This document shows, one piece after another, positions 10,801 to 19,731 of a DNA stretch of 64,000 nucleotides (positions are counted from its first letter, which is position 1; each line of letters begins with the position of its first letter). The notes under the pieces are model-generated. The model worked only from the letters and a program-made list of their open reading frames with translations, ran no database searches and was not told where the DNA came from. The DNA lies in assembly GCF_029784135.1 (NCBI RefSeq), contig NC_073746.1, forward strand, positions 76,806,542-76,870,541, given 5' to 3'. Source of the DNA: Toxorhynchites rutilus septentrionalis. Taxonomy: Eukaryota > Arthropoda > Insecta > Diptera > Culicidae. A program made the position numbers and the translations under genes.

Positions 10801-13332
10801 GAGTTCTCTCTAGACAATCTTGGTCTCGTACCAGCTAGCTAGTAAACCACAGTCTACTTGATATAACATGCAATCAGAGTTGCCAACTAAAATTTTGAAA
10901 AATCAGGAAGAATAAAAATCAAGAGGAAATCAGGATGGTCCATAATGGGTTGTTCCGATTTTTTTTTGGAAAAACAAACACGCAGCTTAGAAATTTCTAT
11001 CCTCCCAGAACATGTTTGCTTTCTCGACTGTTCAATGTATTTGTATACGTAGTTCATCGCCGGTCGCTACTTCGGTTGGGGCTCAACGTGTCAATATCAA
11101 CACTATACATTCGAGAACGCGAATCATAAACTAAGGCAAGAGAAAGCATTATACAAGTGCAAATCGGATAGCTATGTAGGATATTATGATAGTTCTGACT
11201 TACAACTTACAACTTTAAGTTTTTTTTTAATCGCTCTATGCGATTGGTAATCATGTGAGTTTTTTTCATGTCCTTGACTTCGCCCCGCAATCTTCCTTTA
11301 CGATCTTACGTACCGTAAAGACGCTGATCCCTTGCCTCTTCGTCATTTTCTCAATGAATGCACTGAATTCGCCCGAACTTCCTTTTGATGGCAGCAAAAC
11401 TTTCGGAATCCGAGCTGATCTCGGACGACCTGTGACCACCTTCACGGATAGTTGTTCTTTTTTCTCGGTCTACGATCATTTTCACGGTCCAACGGGACAT
11501 TCTCGCGGCGATTGAAAAGTCTTTTTGCGACATTTTGCGCGTGGGACAAACCACGAATACGCTGCCACTTCGTCATGGTGCAACTGTCAAACTAAGGAAA
11601 CCGGCTTCTTTTACTCGCAGTCTATTATGATATGAATTATTGCTCACGTGCATGGAAAGAAAACCAAAGCATTGTATGCATAGGTGAAACGGGAACCTGA
11701 TTTGTACGATGGCGCAAACACTGTTACGCATTCGGTACAGATAGCAAGAAAGACTAAGCATACTCTTGCGAAATGTTCACTTATTTACTATTATGCTTAA
11801 TCCTCTTAATTTTTTTTCCAGGCTACATTTACTTTAATATATTCAAGCTAAAGCTACATAATCTAATTTTGGTCACTTTTCCGTTACAGGGCGGAATAAA
11901 AGCGGTCGTATTCACGGATGCCTGGCAGGTGGTAGTAATGTTCATTTCCGTTGTTATTGTGGTTATTCTGGGTACGATCGCAATAACTGGTCCGGAAACT
12001 ATTTGGGAGCGATCAAAGCAAGGAGGACGAATCGAGTTCTTCGAGTAAGTATTGGCTTGGTAGCTTTCTATTGCATAAACGCGCCACATTAACAGGATTT
12101 TGTTTTCAGCATGAACCCATCGATGTTCGAACGTCAAACGTTCTGGAGTGTTTTGATCGGGGGCTTCTTCTATTGGACCTCGTTCAATTCCGTGAACCAG
12201 ACAATGGTTCAACGTTACATGTCGCTTCCAAACTTGAAGAAGGCAAAATTGTAGGTTTATTCTTTTTTCCGTGCTTGATAAGACAACATTCATATATGTT
12301 TTTCGTTACAGATCCATCGGAATGTTTACCATCGGTATGGGGGTGTTTGTATCGATGTGCTGCTACGCTGGACTTTTGATCTACGCTCAGTATTATCAGT
12401 GTGATCCAATGGCGGTGGGGTTGGTGCGTACCGACGACCAGCTGTTTCCCCATTATGTGATTGAAGTCGCTGGTCATCTGCAGGGAATTCCCGGGTTGTT
12501 CATTGCCGGTATATTCGGTGCCGCTCTCAGTTCCTTATCCGTGGTGCTAAATTCCACATCAGCAGTATTATTTGAAGATATTCTCAAGGGTCTCTTCCGG
12601 GTGAATCCGAGTCCTTTTATGGCGAACGTGTTCGTGCGAAGTAGCGTGATTGTTCTTGGATTGGCTGCTATGGGATGTTTGTTTATTATCGAAAAACTGG
12701 GTGGAATTTTAAGTGTTGCCACTTCACTATCAGCTATCGCTGCTGGAACAACATGTGGTATCTTCACGCTTGGAATGCTAGTCCCATGGAGCAATTCGGC
12801 AGGGGCACTTGTAGGTGGGGTCGCCGGTGCGCTGCTCTCCGGTTGGGTTTCGCTAGGTGCACAGTTGGTCAGCGCAAAAGGTGACATTGTACCTCATCGA
12901 CTTCCGGTATCGGTTGACGGTTGTCCGGATAATTTCTTTGTGAATAGCTCAATCGTTAACCCGAGCTATCCTGATGAGTCAGACGTGTTCCCGTTGTATC
13001 GTCTATCATACCACTGGATCACACCGATTGGGGTGTTGACCGTGATGGTAGTGGGCACAATTGTCTCGTTTTTGACTGAGCCAAGAAATCTAAAGGATAT
13101 TGATCCTGAACTGATTTCTCCTGTGATACATCGGTTTCTACCGCAAGAATCTTTTGGAAACTATGGATCAGCTAGTAAGGATGCACCTTTCCATACTTCG
13201 GAGGAAATGCGGTCGAGACACGGAACGGACTTAACGGTAAGAAAAACAATCAATATCTAGCGAAACTTGTCGGACAGCCAAATTATACATGTTTATAATT
13301 TTCAGAGTGGTAAACAAAAACGATCTCATTGA
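1412..13332 (+). CDS. Sodium:solute symporter, SLC5 family (monocarboxylate/multivitamin transporter-like), 8 coding exons
   Basis: A membrane protein expected to couple Na+ entry to uptake of a small organic solute across the plasma membrane. Proposed coding exons are 1412-1861, 1921-1986, 2047-2098, 2372-2439, 11890-12044, 12110-12250, 12312-13236 and 13306-13332. All junctions are GT-AG, the frames join without a stop, and the product is about 627 residues, normal for SLC5. Family signatures seen directly are the DEYLLGSR loop after the first helix, [22 protein letters not shown] at the start of exon 2, [13 protein letters not shown] at the exon 4/5 join, and [15 protein letters not shown]. 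About a dozen hydrophobic helices are visible. SLC5A5/6/8/12-like insect transporters are the best match by motif; the substrate cannot be read from the sequence. Intron 4 is about 9.4 kb and full of transposon remains. Confidence 0.88.
1921..2439 (+). CDS. SLC5 transporter exons 2-4
   Basis: Exon 2 (1921-1986) begins YLELRF, a hallmark of the family. Exon 3 (2047-2098) encodes [17 protein letters not shown] and ends in phase 1. Exon 4 (2372-2439) encodes [10 protein letters not shown] and the following helix, and ends in phase 0 at the donor GTAAGT (2440). The introns are 60 bases (1987-2046) and 273 bases (2099-2371); the second holds a small MITE. Confidence 0.85.
2119..2253. mobile_element. 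MITE of 135 bp with TIR AACCCTTTCACTACG
   Basis: The ends are perfect inverted repeats of 15 bases: AACCCTTTCACTACG at 2119-2133 and its reverse complement at 2239-2253. There is no coding capacity. It lies inside intron 3 of the transporter gene. The right flank supplies a TTAA-like context, so a piggyBac-type origin is possible but not shown. Confidence 0.6.
3535..4434 (+). pseudogene. BEL/Pao gag remnant (DUF1759-type)
   Basis: An ATG at 3535 opens a Glu/Lys-rich coiled-coil region. One frame runs to 4434 and is interrupted by nonsense codons at 3709 and 3955. The later part carries the gag signature [14 protein letters not shown] (about 4045-4090) and [20 protein letters not shown] (about 4190-4250), which belongs to the DUF1759 domain. 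Weakly readable gag sequence continues to about 4650 in another frame. The gag zinc-knuckle region is reduced to a few Cys residues near 4860-4960. Confidence 0.8.
4822..5690 (+). pseudogene. BEL/Pao protease domain remnant (DUF1758-like)
   Basis: A residual Cys/His cluster (about 4866-4965) precedes an aspartic protease domain. The active-site pattern [14 protein letters not shown] (about 5071-5115) has Glu where most elements have Gly, that is DEG for D(D/E)GS. The frame stops at 5392. The typical following segment, LIGLNN...PLGWAVYGP, continues in the next frame to about 5510, showing a frameshift. DUF1758 precedes the reverse transcriptase in BEL polyproteins. Confidence 0.78.
5653..7406 (+). 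pseudogene. BEL/Pao reverse transcriptase and RNase H remnant
   Basis: The first half (5653-6195) holds [18 protein letters not shown] and the DLREMFHQI motif. A one-base-type frameshift near 6180 moves the frame, and the catalytic YVDDYFDS box follows at about 6317. RNase H-type sequence ([40 protein letters not shown]) occupies about 6870-7250. The order and motifs are those of the BEL/Pao pol. The shift and downstream stops make it non-functional. Confidence 0.85.
7497..9039 (+). pseudogene. BEL/Pao integrase remnant with DUF5641-type C-terminus
   Basis: An HHCC zinc-binding segment (HERFGHAN...CTWC, about 7840-7960) is followed by an rve core with Asp in VGVDYLGPI, Asp in [11 protein letters not shown] and Glu in [12 protein letters not shown], the D,D,E triad. 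The integrase-C DUF5641-like part (VGDMVFAVD...[10 protein letters not shown]) lies in a shifted frame from 8739. A last shift near 8955 moves the tail to the frame ending at 9039. At least three frameshifts (near 7610, 8730 and 8955) break it. Confidence 0.85.
10017..10605 (+). pseudogene. Tc1-like DD34E transposase relic
   Basis: Visible pieces are an N-terminal [13 protein letters not shown] linker, [45 protein letters not shown], and the tail [11 protein letters not shown]. The Asp of QQD and the Glu of IENLW are separated by 34 residues, as in Tc1 DD34E. The first catalytic Asp region is deleted, and a stop near 10474 and frame changes break the chain. I could not find terminal repeats. 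Confidence 0.8.
11220..11575 (-). pseudogene. Tc1/mariner transposase N-terminal relic
   Basis: The minus strand has a helix-turn-helix style segment ([25 protein letters not shown], then [22 protein letters not shown]). In a shifted frame it continues as [19 protein letters not shown]. The wording resembles the DNA-binding half of DD37-type mosquito transposases. The catalytic half is missing. The assignment rests on short motifs only. Confidence 0.45.
11890..13236 (+). CDS. SLC5 transporter exons 5-7
   Basis: Exon 5 (11890-12044) opens with [13 protein letters not shown], the expected continuation of exon 4. Exon 6 (12110-12250) carries the conserved [19 protein letters not shown] stretch. 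Exon 7 (12312-13236) carries the remaining helices, a Cys-bearing extracellular loop with likely N-glycosylation sites (NSS), and a hydrophilic tail. The introns between them are 65 and 61 bases, typical of mosquito genes. Confidence 0.87.
13306..13332 (+). CDS. SLC5 transporter last exon (spliced C-terminus)
   Basis: A donor GTAAGA at 13237 and an acceptor TTTTCAG ending at 13305 define a 69-base intron. Splicing adds SGKQKRSH and a TGA. If the intron is kept, translation instead ends at 13260 after VRKTINI. Both readings are short, and the choice is inferred from the good splice sites and typical intron size. Confidence 0.6.
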   Translation, partial: SGKQKRSH

Positions 13333-14005
13333 TAACTCGTCCTAGTACTTAACGACAAACCCAGAGTTATGAATGAACCTTTACTTAACTTGAAATTAAT
13401 GGAACTGGAACATAGATGTAATACATGCAATCTCTGCGAGTAGCTGCTTACCTAGAAATAGTTTAAATTATACGTATAGAACCAACGTAAAACACTGTGC
13501 TGTACAAATAGATACTATTATTTTAAATACAAAAAAATGGGTTATACCGATAAGTGTTTGAGGTTTGCACTTATTACAAAGATAGGTACAACGTGCTAAC
13601 ATTTGTGTAACTGCCTGTGATACAATCAAAGAATTGTTTAGGATGTATGTGGTTAAATGATATTTTTATATCGTCACTTTCTGAAGTGAAGTATGAAATT
13701 TTGAATAAAATTTGTACGGAATGGAAATTTGTAAATGACAGAGCAATTATCCGAAACTATCCTCGGTAATATCCCCCACGTACGCTCAGCTGGGCATTTA
13801 ATGAACAACAGGAAAGTAGTTTGCTTCTGAGTAAACTTAGATATTTTGGCTTTCAGCAGTGGAGCAAAAGCTTTTTCGAATCGCACGAAAGTTTGTGTAC
13901 AAGCAGTGGAGACACTGACAACTTTAGGGAGGTAGGGTTACGAAAACGCCACGTTTGTCCACGGTGAGGGGGGAGGAGATTTAGATAAGGTTCACGTGAA
14001 TGAAA
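13333..14005 (+). other. 3' untranslated region and flank of the SLC5 gene
   Basis: There is no coding potential. An AATAAA at 13704-13709 is a plausible polyadenylation signal, about 370 bases after the stop. The remainder is AT-rich and holds no recognisable element until the hAT fragment at 14006. Confidence 0.45.
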
Positions 14006-14290
14006 TAGGATTGGGCAATCTTTCGAAAAAGATCGATCTTGTCGATTTTCGTGGGGATCGATTCACTGATTAAATCGGTACTTTGGTGAATCGATCTTTG
14101 AAAATAGAATTATTTTATTAAATCCAAGAACTTTTTCATATAATGTATGACATTTTTTCTGTAGGGTCTTTTCGTCAGTGGTTCTCTTCGAATCGCTTAT
14201 TAACATGCACAAAAAAATGTTTCTCTGAACAGCGTCTGCGTCTCCATTTTTAAGCATGACAAAGAAACATATTTTCAACACATCAAAACG
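14006..14290 (-). mobile_element. hAT fragment of the TAGGATTGGGC family (terminal part)
   Basis: It begins TAGGATTGGGC, the terminal repeat of the complete hAT element at 22433-23243. It then follows the reverse complement of that element's right end, including the ATTAAATCGGTAC stretch and repeated GATCGATCTT words. It is diverged and truncated; the inner limit is approximate. There is no protein. Confidence 0.65.
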
Positions 14291-15119
14291 ATATCGATAG
14301 ACGCTAAACGTATCAACTCACACAGCTGATTCTTTCCAAGATAAAACAGTAATGAAATTGTTACAACTACTACTAAAACAAGTGAGAAAAAACAATTTTA
14401 CAAAAAGCATCATGAAATACAACATTTTTTCTTAACCATGAAACCAATGTTGCGGCTCAGTTCTCTCGGAAACGCTTAAAACTGAATTGGACGCAACAAG
14501 TTTCATTTGAAAAAAACTTTAAAGTTTTATCGGAATTGGTCCACTGGTTACGGATATATGGCCGGAACAAGTTCAGGTACGCGGACCTAAAACAACTCAA
14601 AACCCACCAAGTAACAAGCTTCAAGATTTTTCAAAACTGTTTTTTCGTGATAAATTCAAGCCGATATGACCTTATTTACATAACCCTGATATTTTTCAGA
14701 TCAGGTTCCCAAGGCAGTTACCACTTTATAACCAGAACTTCATGGTTCTTCAAAATTAGCTCATTGGCGACCATTTCCGTGATTTCAAGGGTTTTTGATC
14801 ACATCAAGATAACCCGAATGGTCTCCAATGACCTGCGAATCAAACTTAAGATCGAAACATGAGAGAGACACGACTATACCTTTAGGTGGATTAAATCAGA
14901 TTCTGTATCCTCAAACCCTTGCATTTTTATGAGTCATGTAACTGACCGTAGGTTAAGGAATCAGTACATTTTCATACATATTACCCCAACGTTTGCATTA
15001 AAAAATGGACTTTTTTCGGATGATGAATAAAAAAACTAAAACAGATAATTGAGTTTGATAAATTTCCCATGGAAGGTAATTGTATTAGCCTACTTGCAAA
15101 AAAAAAAAACTACGCCGTT
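14291..15119. other. AT-rich stretch without recognised gene
   Basis: The open frames here (for example 14536-14862) have no domain I recognise. A stretch around 14530-14870 has the look of an old dispersed repeat, but I found no second copy in the window. Confidence 0.3.
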
Positions 15120-16964
15120 GCGAGTGGCCTTCCGGCAGTTAACCGGAACATTCGTCATGGTTTTATTTAGTAATTCCTTCTCAGATTTCGCGACAAAATT
15201 GTTGGAGTGGATCTTACGCTTCAGGTTTGCCCAGAAATTCTCGATGGGACGCAGCTGGGGGATGTGGACTCGCTGACTTGGGTACCACTTCGATATTCAG
15301 CCGATCCATCTCTAACGATTGCTTCGAGTAGTGGGTCGACGCCAGATCCACCCAGAACACCGCGTCTTTTTTTTTATTAATCCGATTATTTTTACAAGCT
15401 CAGTTACATAAGTTTAATGGAGCCAAACTCTTAACTATATTTCAACTAGCATATATCAACATGTTGTTTCCTTAATTCTATGGTTAATGAAATAGGAAAC
15501 CGATTACTCGCGGTCGACTCGAGTTTAGAAGGGTGACACATTTTCATTAGGGAAAGGATGGGATGTAAGGAGATGTGTGTTTACACTCGCACTCACATTC
15601 ACATTCTCATTCACACTGACACTTCACACTCAATTCTTAAAACTATCCTTACATTTAATATGTGTTTACAATTTAACTTATTCTAATGTTAGTAGGAAGG
15701 GAACCGATAGCTCGCGAAGGACGAAAAGGAGGGGAAAAGGATGTATGAACAATCACACTCGAAGATCGATAGCTTTAAGGAAAACATATTTGGGACATGT
15801 AATCAAGGTCTAACCGAGCCAACACATCTCTCACCGGCACATTGGACTGCTTTCCTCCAGCCCGAAGGGAGTTTTCTAAATTCGATCTGGCGACAAGATA
15901 CAACTCGCACGACCAAACAACGTGTTCGATGTCGTGGTAACCATGGCCACAACCGTACACCGCGTCTTCGCCCTTATGGTATTTCTTGATAAACGATGAA
16001 ACTTCCGGCAGGCACTTCGTACTATAAATTTCTCCGTTCACGGCCAGTCCGGAGCTGAAGAAGAGCGGCTTTGACATCCCTACAGCAGTCACAGCAGCAC
16101 CTTCTTGGGGAACTTGGTGTGTGAAAAAAACTTTACTTCGGTGCTCACTTCCTTCGTGGGGAAGTCAAATACGAAGTGCCCTGCCAGTCGTTGCCATCCA
16201 GGGTGAGATAGTTCTCGTCGTCCATCACCACCGCCACGTCGCGATACGCCAGGAAGATCGACTTGACCATCTTATTCAGTCGCTGCCGTTGCGTCATTGG
16301 CTGCAGCTCCGAGACGCAGCGATGTAGTCACTTTTTCCTCGATCTTCCTCTCCAGCATCCTTCGGAGCTTCTTCTTGCTCAGGGTCGTCGGCCGTCCGGA
16401 ACCGGGCTTTCTTTTGATGCCCTGATTGTTGTCCAATTCGTGACGACTGTGGAACGGTGTCGACATCTGGGTACGACATTAGATTGTATGAGGCAAACTG
16501 TTCCCTATCAAATTAGTCGGCCCGAAGGCAGTTTTAATTTGCTGAAATTTGCATGAAAAATCTCTCTTGGCGTTATTTAAATACTGGATGTACGTTATCG
16601 TGACCCTAATTTAAAGTATTTTCTATAAATTTTTAGATATTCTAATATGGAATTATCTTTAGACACAATTTTTGTATGACATTTTTCATCACTTGCAGGC
16701 AAAAGTGATTTTCATTTACATGAAGTACCAATTAGATTTGAGAAAAATAATTTTCATTTTGAAAGTGTGTTCATTCCTCCCGCAAACCCAAATTGCCATG
16801 CAAACTCCCCTAACTTGTAATAAGAAGCCAAATGCCGTCATTACGTATAGTGCCAAGATGTTGTAGATGCCGGAACGGGCGTATCCGGCGTCCACAAAGT
16901 GTCGCACGATGTCCATTTTCGACGCGGCGTGGTACCGTCCTTGAACGCGAGTTTTTGCCATCAC
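15120..16964 (-). pseudogene. Mariner/DD37-like transposase relic, minus strand, interrupted
   Basis: Reading the minus strand from 16964: an N-terminal DNA-binding segment MDIVRHFVDAGYARSGIYNI (about 16860-16916), a GSGRPTTLSKKKLRRML segment (about 16345-16420), VVMDDENYLTLDGNDWQG (about 16180-16235) with the first catalytic Asp, and a FWVDLASTHYSKQSLEMDRLN segment (about 15290-15365) with the second. The chain is broken by stops, by a probable unidentified insertion of about 400 bases (16450-16850), and by a LINE tail at 15369-15956. Confidence 0.65.
15369..15956 (-). mobile_element. 5'-truncated LINE (family X) inserted in a mariner relic, 12-bp TSD
   Basis: A direct repeat ACACCGCGTCTT occurs at 15357-15368 and 15957-15968. 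The insert has its poly-A end, seen as T's, at the left. On the minus strand it encodes the last part of a LINE ORF2: a GHGYHDIEHVVWSC zinc-knuckle motif, then NVPVRDVLARLDLDYMSQI. The 3' region has CA/CT-rich microsatellite and the box TCGAGTCGACCGCGAGTAAT (15498-15523, reverse). The same family recurs at 35865-36324. Confidence 0.85.
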
Positions 16965-17558
16965 GGTTAGAGTTCGACTGATAGAGCTGTCAATTTTTTT
17001 CTACTGAATCATGGGTTAATATAATTAATGCTGCATGGGTAGTTTCTTCAGTGCGTGTAGAGGTAAACCCATGAAAAATCGGCAATTTTTGTTCATTTTT
17101 TTTAATGCAAACGTTAGGAATTAATGAAAAAAGAGATTGATCAATTTCACCCCAAAACTATGTTTTGAAATTTTCCATTAAAAAAATTCCGAACTTGGAA
17201 AATTTTTAAACAAAACATTTCATAGCGCTTTGTGACTATAGCACCAAGCATGGGAAAGTTCATTTGCTCATTTCTCCACACCTAGTAATAAATCCGTTTT
17301 GTATCTGCTTGGAAGAATCATGGCGAAGAGAATGCAGCAAGCAATCGTGAGATTACACGATGGATCATTTTCAACTTTCCGACCTTCTTCATTCGGGACT
17401 GTGAGTGAACCTAACATAATAAAGAGTGGACACCAACATTCAATTCACGAATACTTCTTTGAAATAATCGTGCGTAACAAAATAACGAATGAGTCAAAAT
17501 AGGCTCAATATTCGTGCATGTATTCTCCCTTCCACTCTCTTCCTTTTTTTTTTTTATC
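16965..17558. other. Unassigned AT-rich DNA
   Basis: No domain or repeat was recognised. The frame at 17299-17502 has no family resemblance. A poly-T run just after 17545 marks the start of the LINE tail on its right. Confidence 0.3.
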
Positions 17559-17975
17559 CAAAATATATATTTTTATTAAGGCTCATATGGCGTCAACCTG
17601 ACGGGGCCGGGAGTTCAATATTTCGACAATGTTTGCCTTATAACTATGTTAGTAATATGTAACCGATTACTCGCGGTTGGCTCGAGGTTAGTATTACAAG
17701 TGTTTTCGTAATTGTGATGTTGCTGTCTTCAATGATCTGTACCTGTGCCCGACACGGGATACTTCCTATTGGGATGCAGCTGACCATTAATCAGCAACGC
17801 CCCCCTAGTCTGTACCCCATATCTAGCGTAGCATATGGTGCGTCTTCCGAGGAATACAGGATAGAATGGTCACTAGCTGGCGCAATCATCAGCTCGTGTA
17901 GAGTTGTCATGAGCGGTACAACCTTTGGCTTTTGTTGAATCATCAGTGGACTGCACAACCTTTGGCCCGTGTATC
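17559..17975 (-). mobile_element. LINE 3' tail (family R), minus strand
   Basis: A T-rich run marks the 3' end at the left. The segment is the reverse complement, with few differences, of 25513-25936, including GGCCCGTGTAT, the GACGGGGCCGGGAGTTCAAT stretch and the box CTCGAGCCAACCGCGAGTAA (17661-17686, reverse). It lies directly against the 5' end of the Jockey-like LINE. Little protein can be read, so the family name is only a label. Confidence 0.6.
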
Positions 17976-18146
17976 TGTAACTTTTTTTTCGACTTTCAAC
18001 CGTCGTTGAGTGCTGACCGGTTTCACCAGCGCTCCAGTATATTTTTAAGTAACTTTTTTTTATTAGTAAACAATCTTACTTTTTTACGACGTGACCCGCG
18101 CGCTCCACTTTATTTATTTACATTTTTTTTTATCGACGCGAGTGTA

Positions 18147-19731
18147 ATGAAGTGCGGAATAGTGAATTGTGCACTCAGCGACAATCGCTTTTTGTGGCGT
18201 TGCTATGGAACCTGCAACCGCCAATTTCACGCCGCCTGTGTGGGAGCGCAACGAAATCATGAAGAAATTTTGCGATCCTTCATGCTGCCACTATGTCAGG
18301 ACTGCCAAGAAGAATTCATAACTAACCTTCGCATGAAGTCGCTTGTGAAGCCACTAAAATCAATCAACATTGGCATGACACTCGAAGCCAATCATAAATT
18401 ACTAAACAACTTCAAATCGCTCAGTGCAACACACGATGAAACCCTCTCGAACATAGAAGAAATGCTGCAAGATATAAAAAAGAGCGTCTCGCAAGTCTTC
18501 AGCAACACAAAAACCAGCACTGCGGAAATCAAAAATGCCATAACATCGCTTAGAAATAGCCCCAACGGACAACAGCGCAGCAGTAGAATCAGCAGCGAAA
18601 TTAGCGGCATCAGTCGCAGTTGCAGAAATGGAAATAAAACATTCAACAACAACAAACTCCATCGACCTTCTGCCCCAATTATTCGAGTCCCTAAAAACTG
18701 ACTTGACAGACTCGCACATCACACTGGCGTGCGAAGTAAAAACACAAATGGAAGAAATGGCAAGTGCTTTGTCTTCCTCTAGTGTCTCCCACACTATCAA
18801 GCCAACTGTAAGCTTAGAAGAGGAACTATCTGAAAGCCGCGCATCCATCAAAATAGTTCATACGAAGGAAGACCACACTTCTCCAGGATGGCGCCGCTTT
18901 GACCATAAATGGCATTGGAAACCGGACTGGTCGGAATTTGATACCAAACAACGAATTCGTAGGCTTCAAGAAAAAGCAGCCGACAAAGCAAAACTCAACA
19001 GAAAGCGAAGAAAGCAAACTGCACGCAACAACAGCCAGCACATTCGCAACAATGCGAATAACAAAAATCAACACAGACGCGCCGATAAATCGGATAAGGA
19101 ACTGCTGGCCTCAGCAAAAGTGCAGTTTGCTGGTCCACCATCAAATACCGACCATCCAATTGCTGGCCTCTCGGTCTCGAAATACATCAATTTCAGGAAG
19201 GGCGAAACAATCAACCCGTACCGAGCAGAAAATCAGCCGCATTGCAACAGCACCCAATCAACGTCAAACGCAAATTCCACTCCGCTAACACTTGTGGAAT
19301 CGAATTCAGCACCTGGAGAAGGCTCTCCTCTTCTGGACCCAATGCGACCTCCTATAATAAGAATTACGGAGCAATCTGCTGCCGGCGACAGACGCTTTTT
19401 GAAGGCACGCCTACGGGACTCGAAAATAATGGACACAGTGAGGACGTATCTGTCCTTCCTCCACGACCAAACAACGGCTGTTTGTATTCGTGGAATTACA
19501 AGAACTAGTGCATCAGTAATGCTCGCAGCTGAAGGTCTACCAACAGACACAAACCTTTTGCGTGAAATTTTCCTGGAAGTACAAGAAGAGCTGGGAGTTT
19601 CACGCATTGACGCCTTGGCAGACCTCACATCACACCGAGCATTCCTGTCCAGTGAACACACGCAACGGCTACAACATGCTAGGGAAGCATCTACAAAGTT
19701 CTACAGTCCGCTAAATTTTCAACGACGTTGA
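18147..19731 (+). pseudogene. LINE ORF1 with N-terminal PHD-like zinc finger, one frameshift
   Basis: The ATG at 18147 starts MKCGIVNCALSDNRFLWRCYG. Cys/His spacing (C-x4-C ... C-x3-C-x4-H-x3-C ... C-x2-C) resembles the PHD-type fingers in ORF1 of insect Jockey-group LINEs. A coiled-coil-like stretch follows (about residues 70-150). Near 18545-18640 the frame changes by one base: the first frame ends at 18701, and the second continues to TGA at 19729-19731. The C-terminal part is very basic (about 18960-19080), fitting RNA binding. The stop lies inside the start of the overlapping ORF2 frame. Confidence 0.75.
19713..19719 (+). promoter_or_regulatory. Candidate -1 frameshift heptamer at ORF1/ORF2 overlap
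   Basis: In the ORF1 frame the bases read A AAT TTT, which fits the X XXY YYZ format of -1 slippery sites. A -1 slip here enters the ORF2 frame, which is open from 19683. Two short inverted repeats follow: TCAAC...GTTGA at 19719-19731 and CCCT...AGGG a few bases later. Function is inferred from position and format only. Confidence 0.35.

Larger units (their letters stand above)
2440..11889 (+). other. Intron 4 of the SLC5 gene, expanded by transposons
   Basis: The donor is GTAAGT at 2440 and the acceptor CCGTTACAG ends at 11889. Its length of 9450 bases contrasts with introns of 60-273 bases elsewhere in this gene. It contains a BEL/Pao relic (3535-9039), a Tc1 DD34E relic (10017-10605) and part of another Tc1/mariner transposase (about 11220-11575). 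In 2440-3534, 9540-10016, 10606-11220 and 11576-11889 I see nothing recognisable beyond AT-rich DNA. Confidence 0.8.

Noticed and set aside
12474..12887. 137-residue open frame on the minus strand, rich in Pro/Ala/Thr
   Set aside because: It lies opposite exon 7 of the SLC5 gene and is a shadow of that coding sequence.
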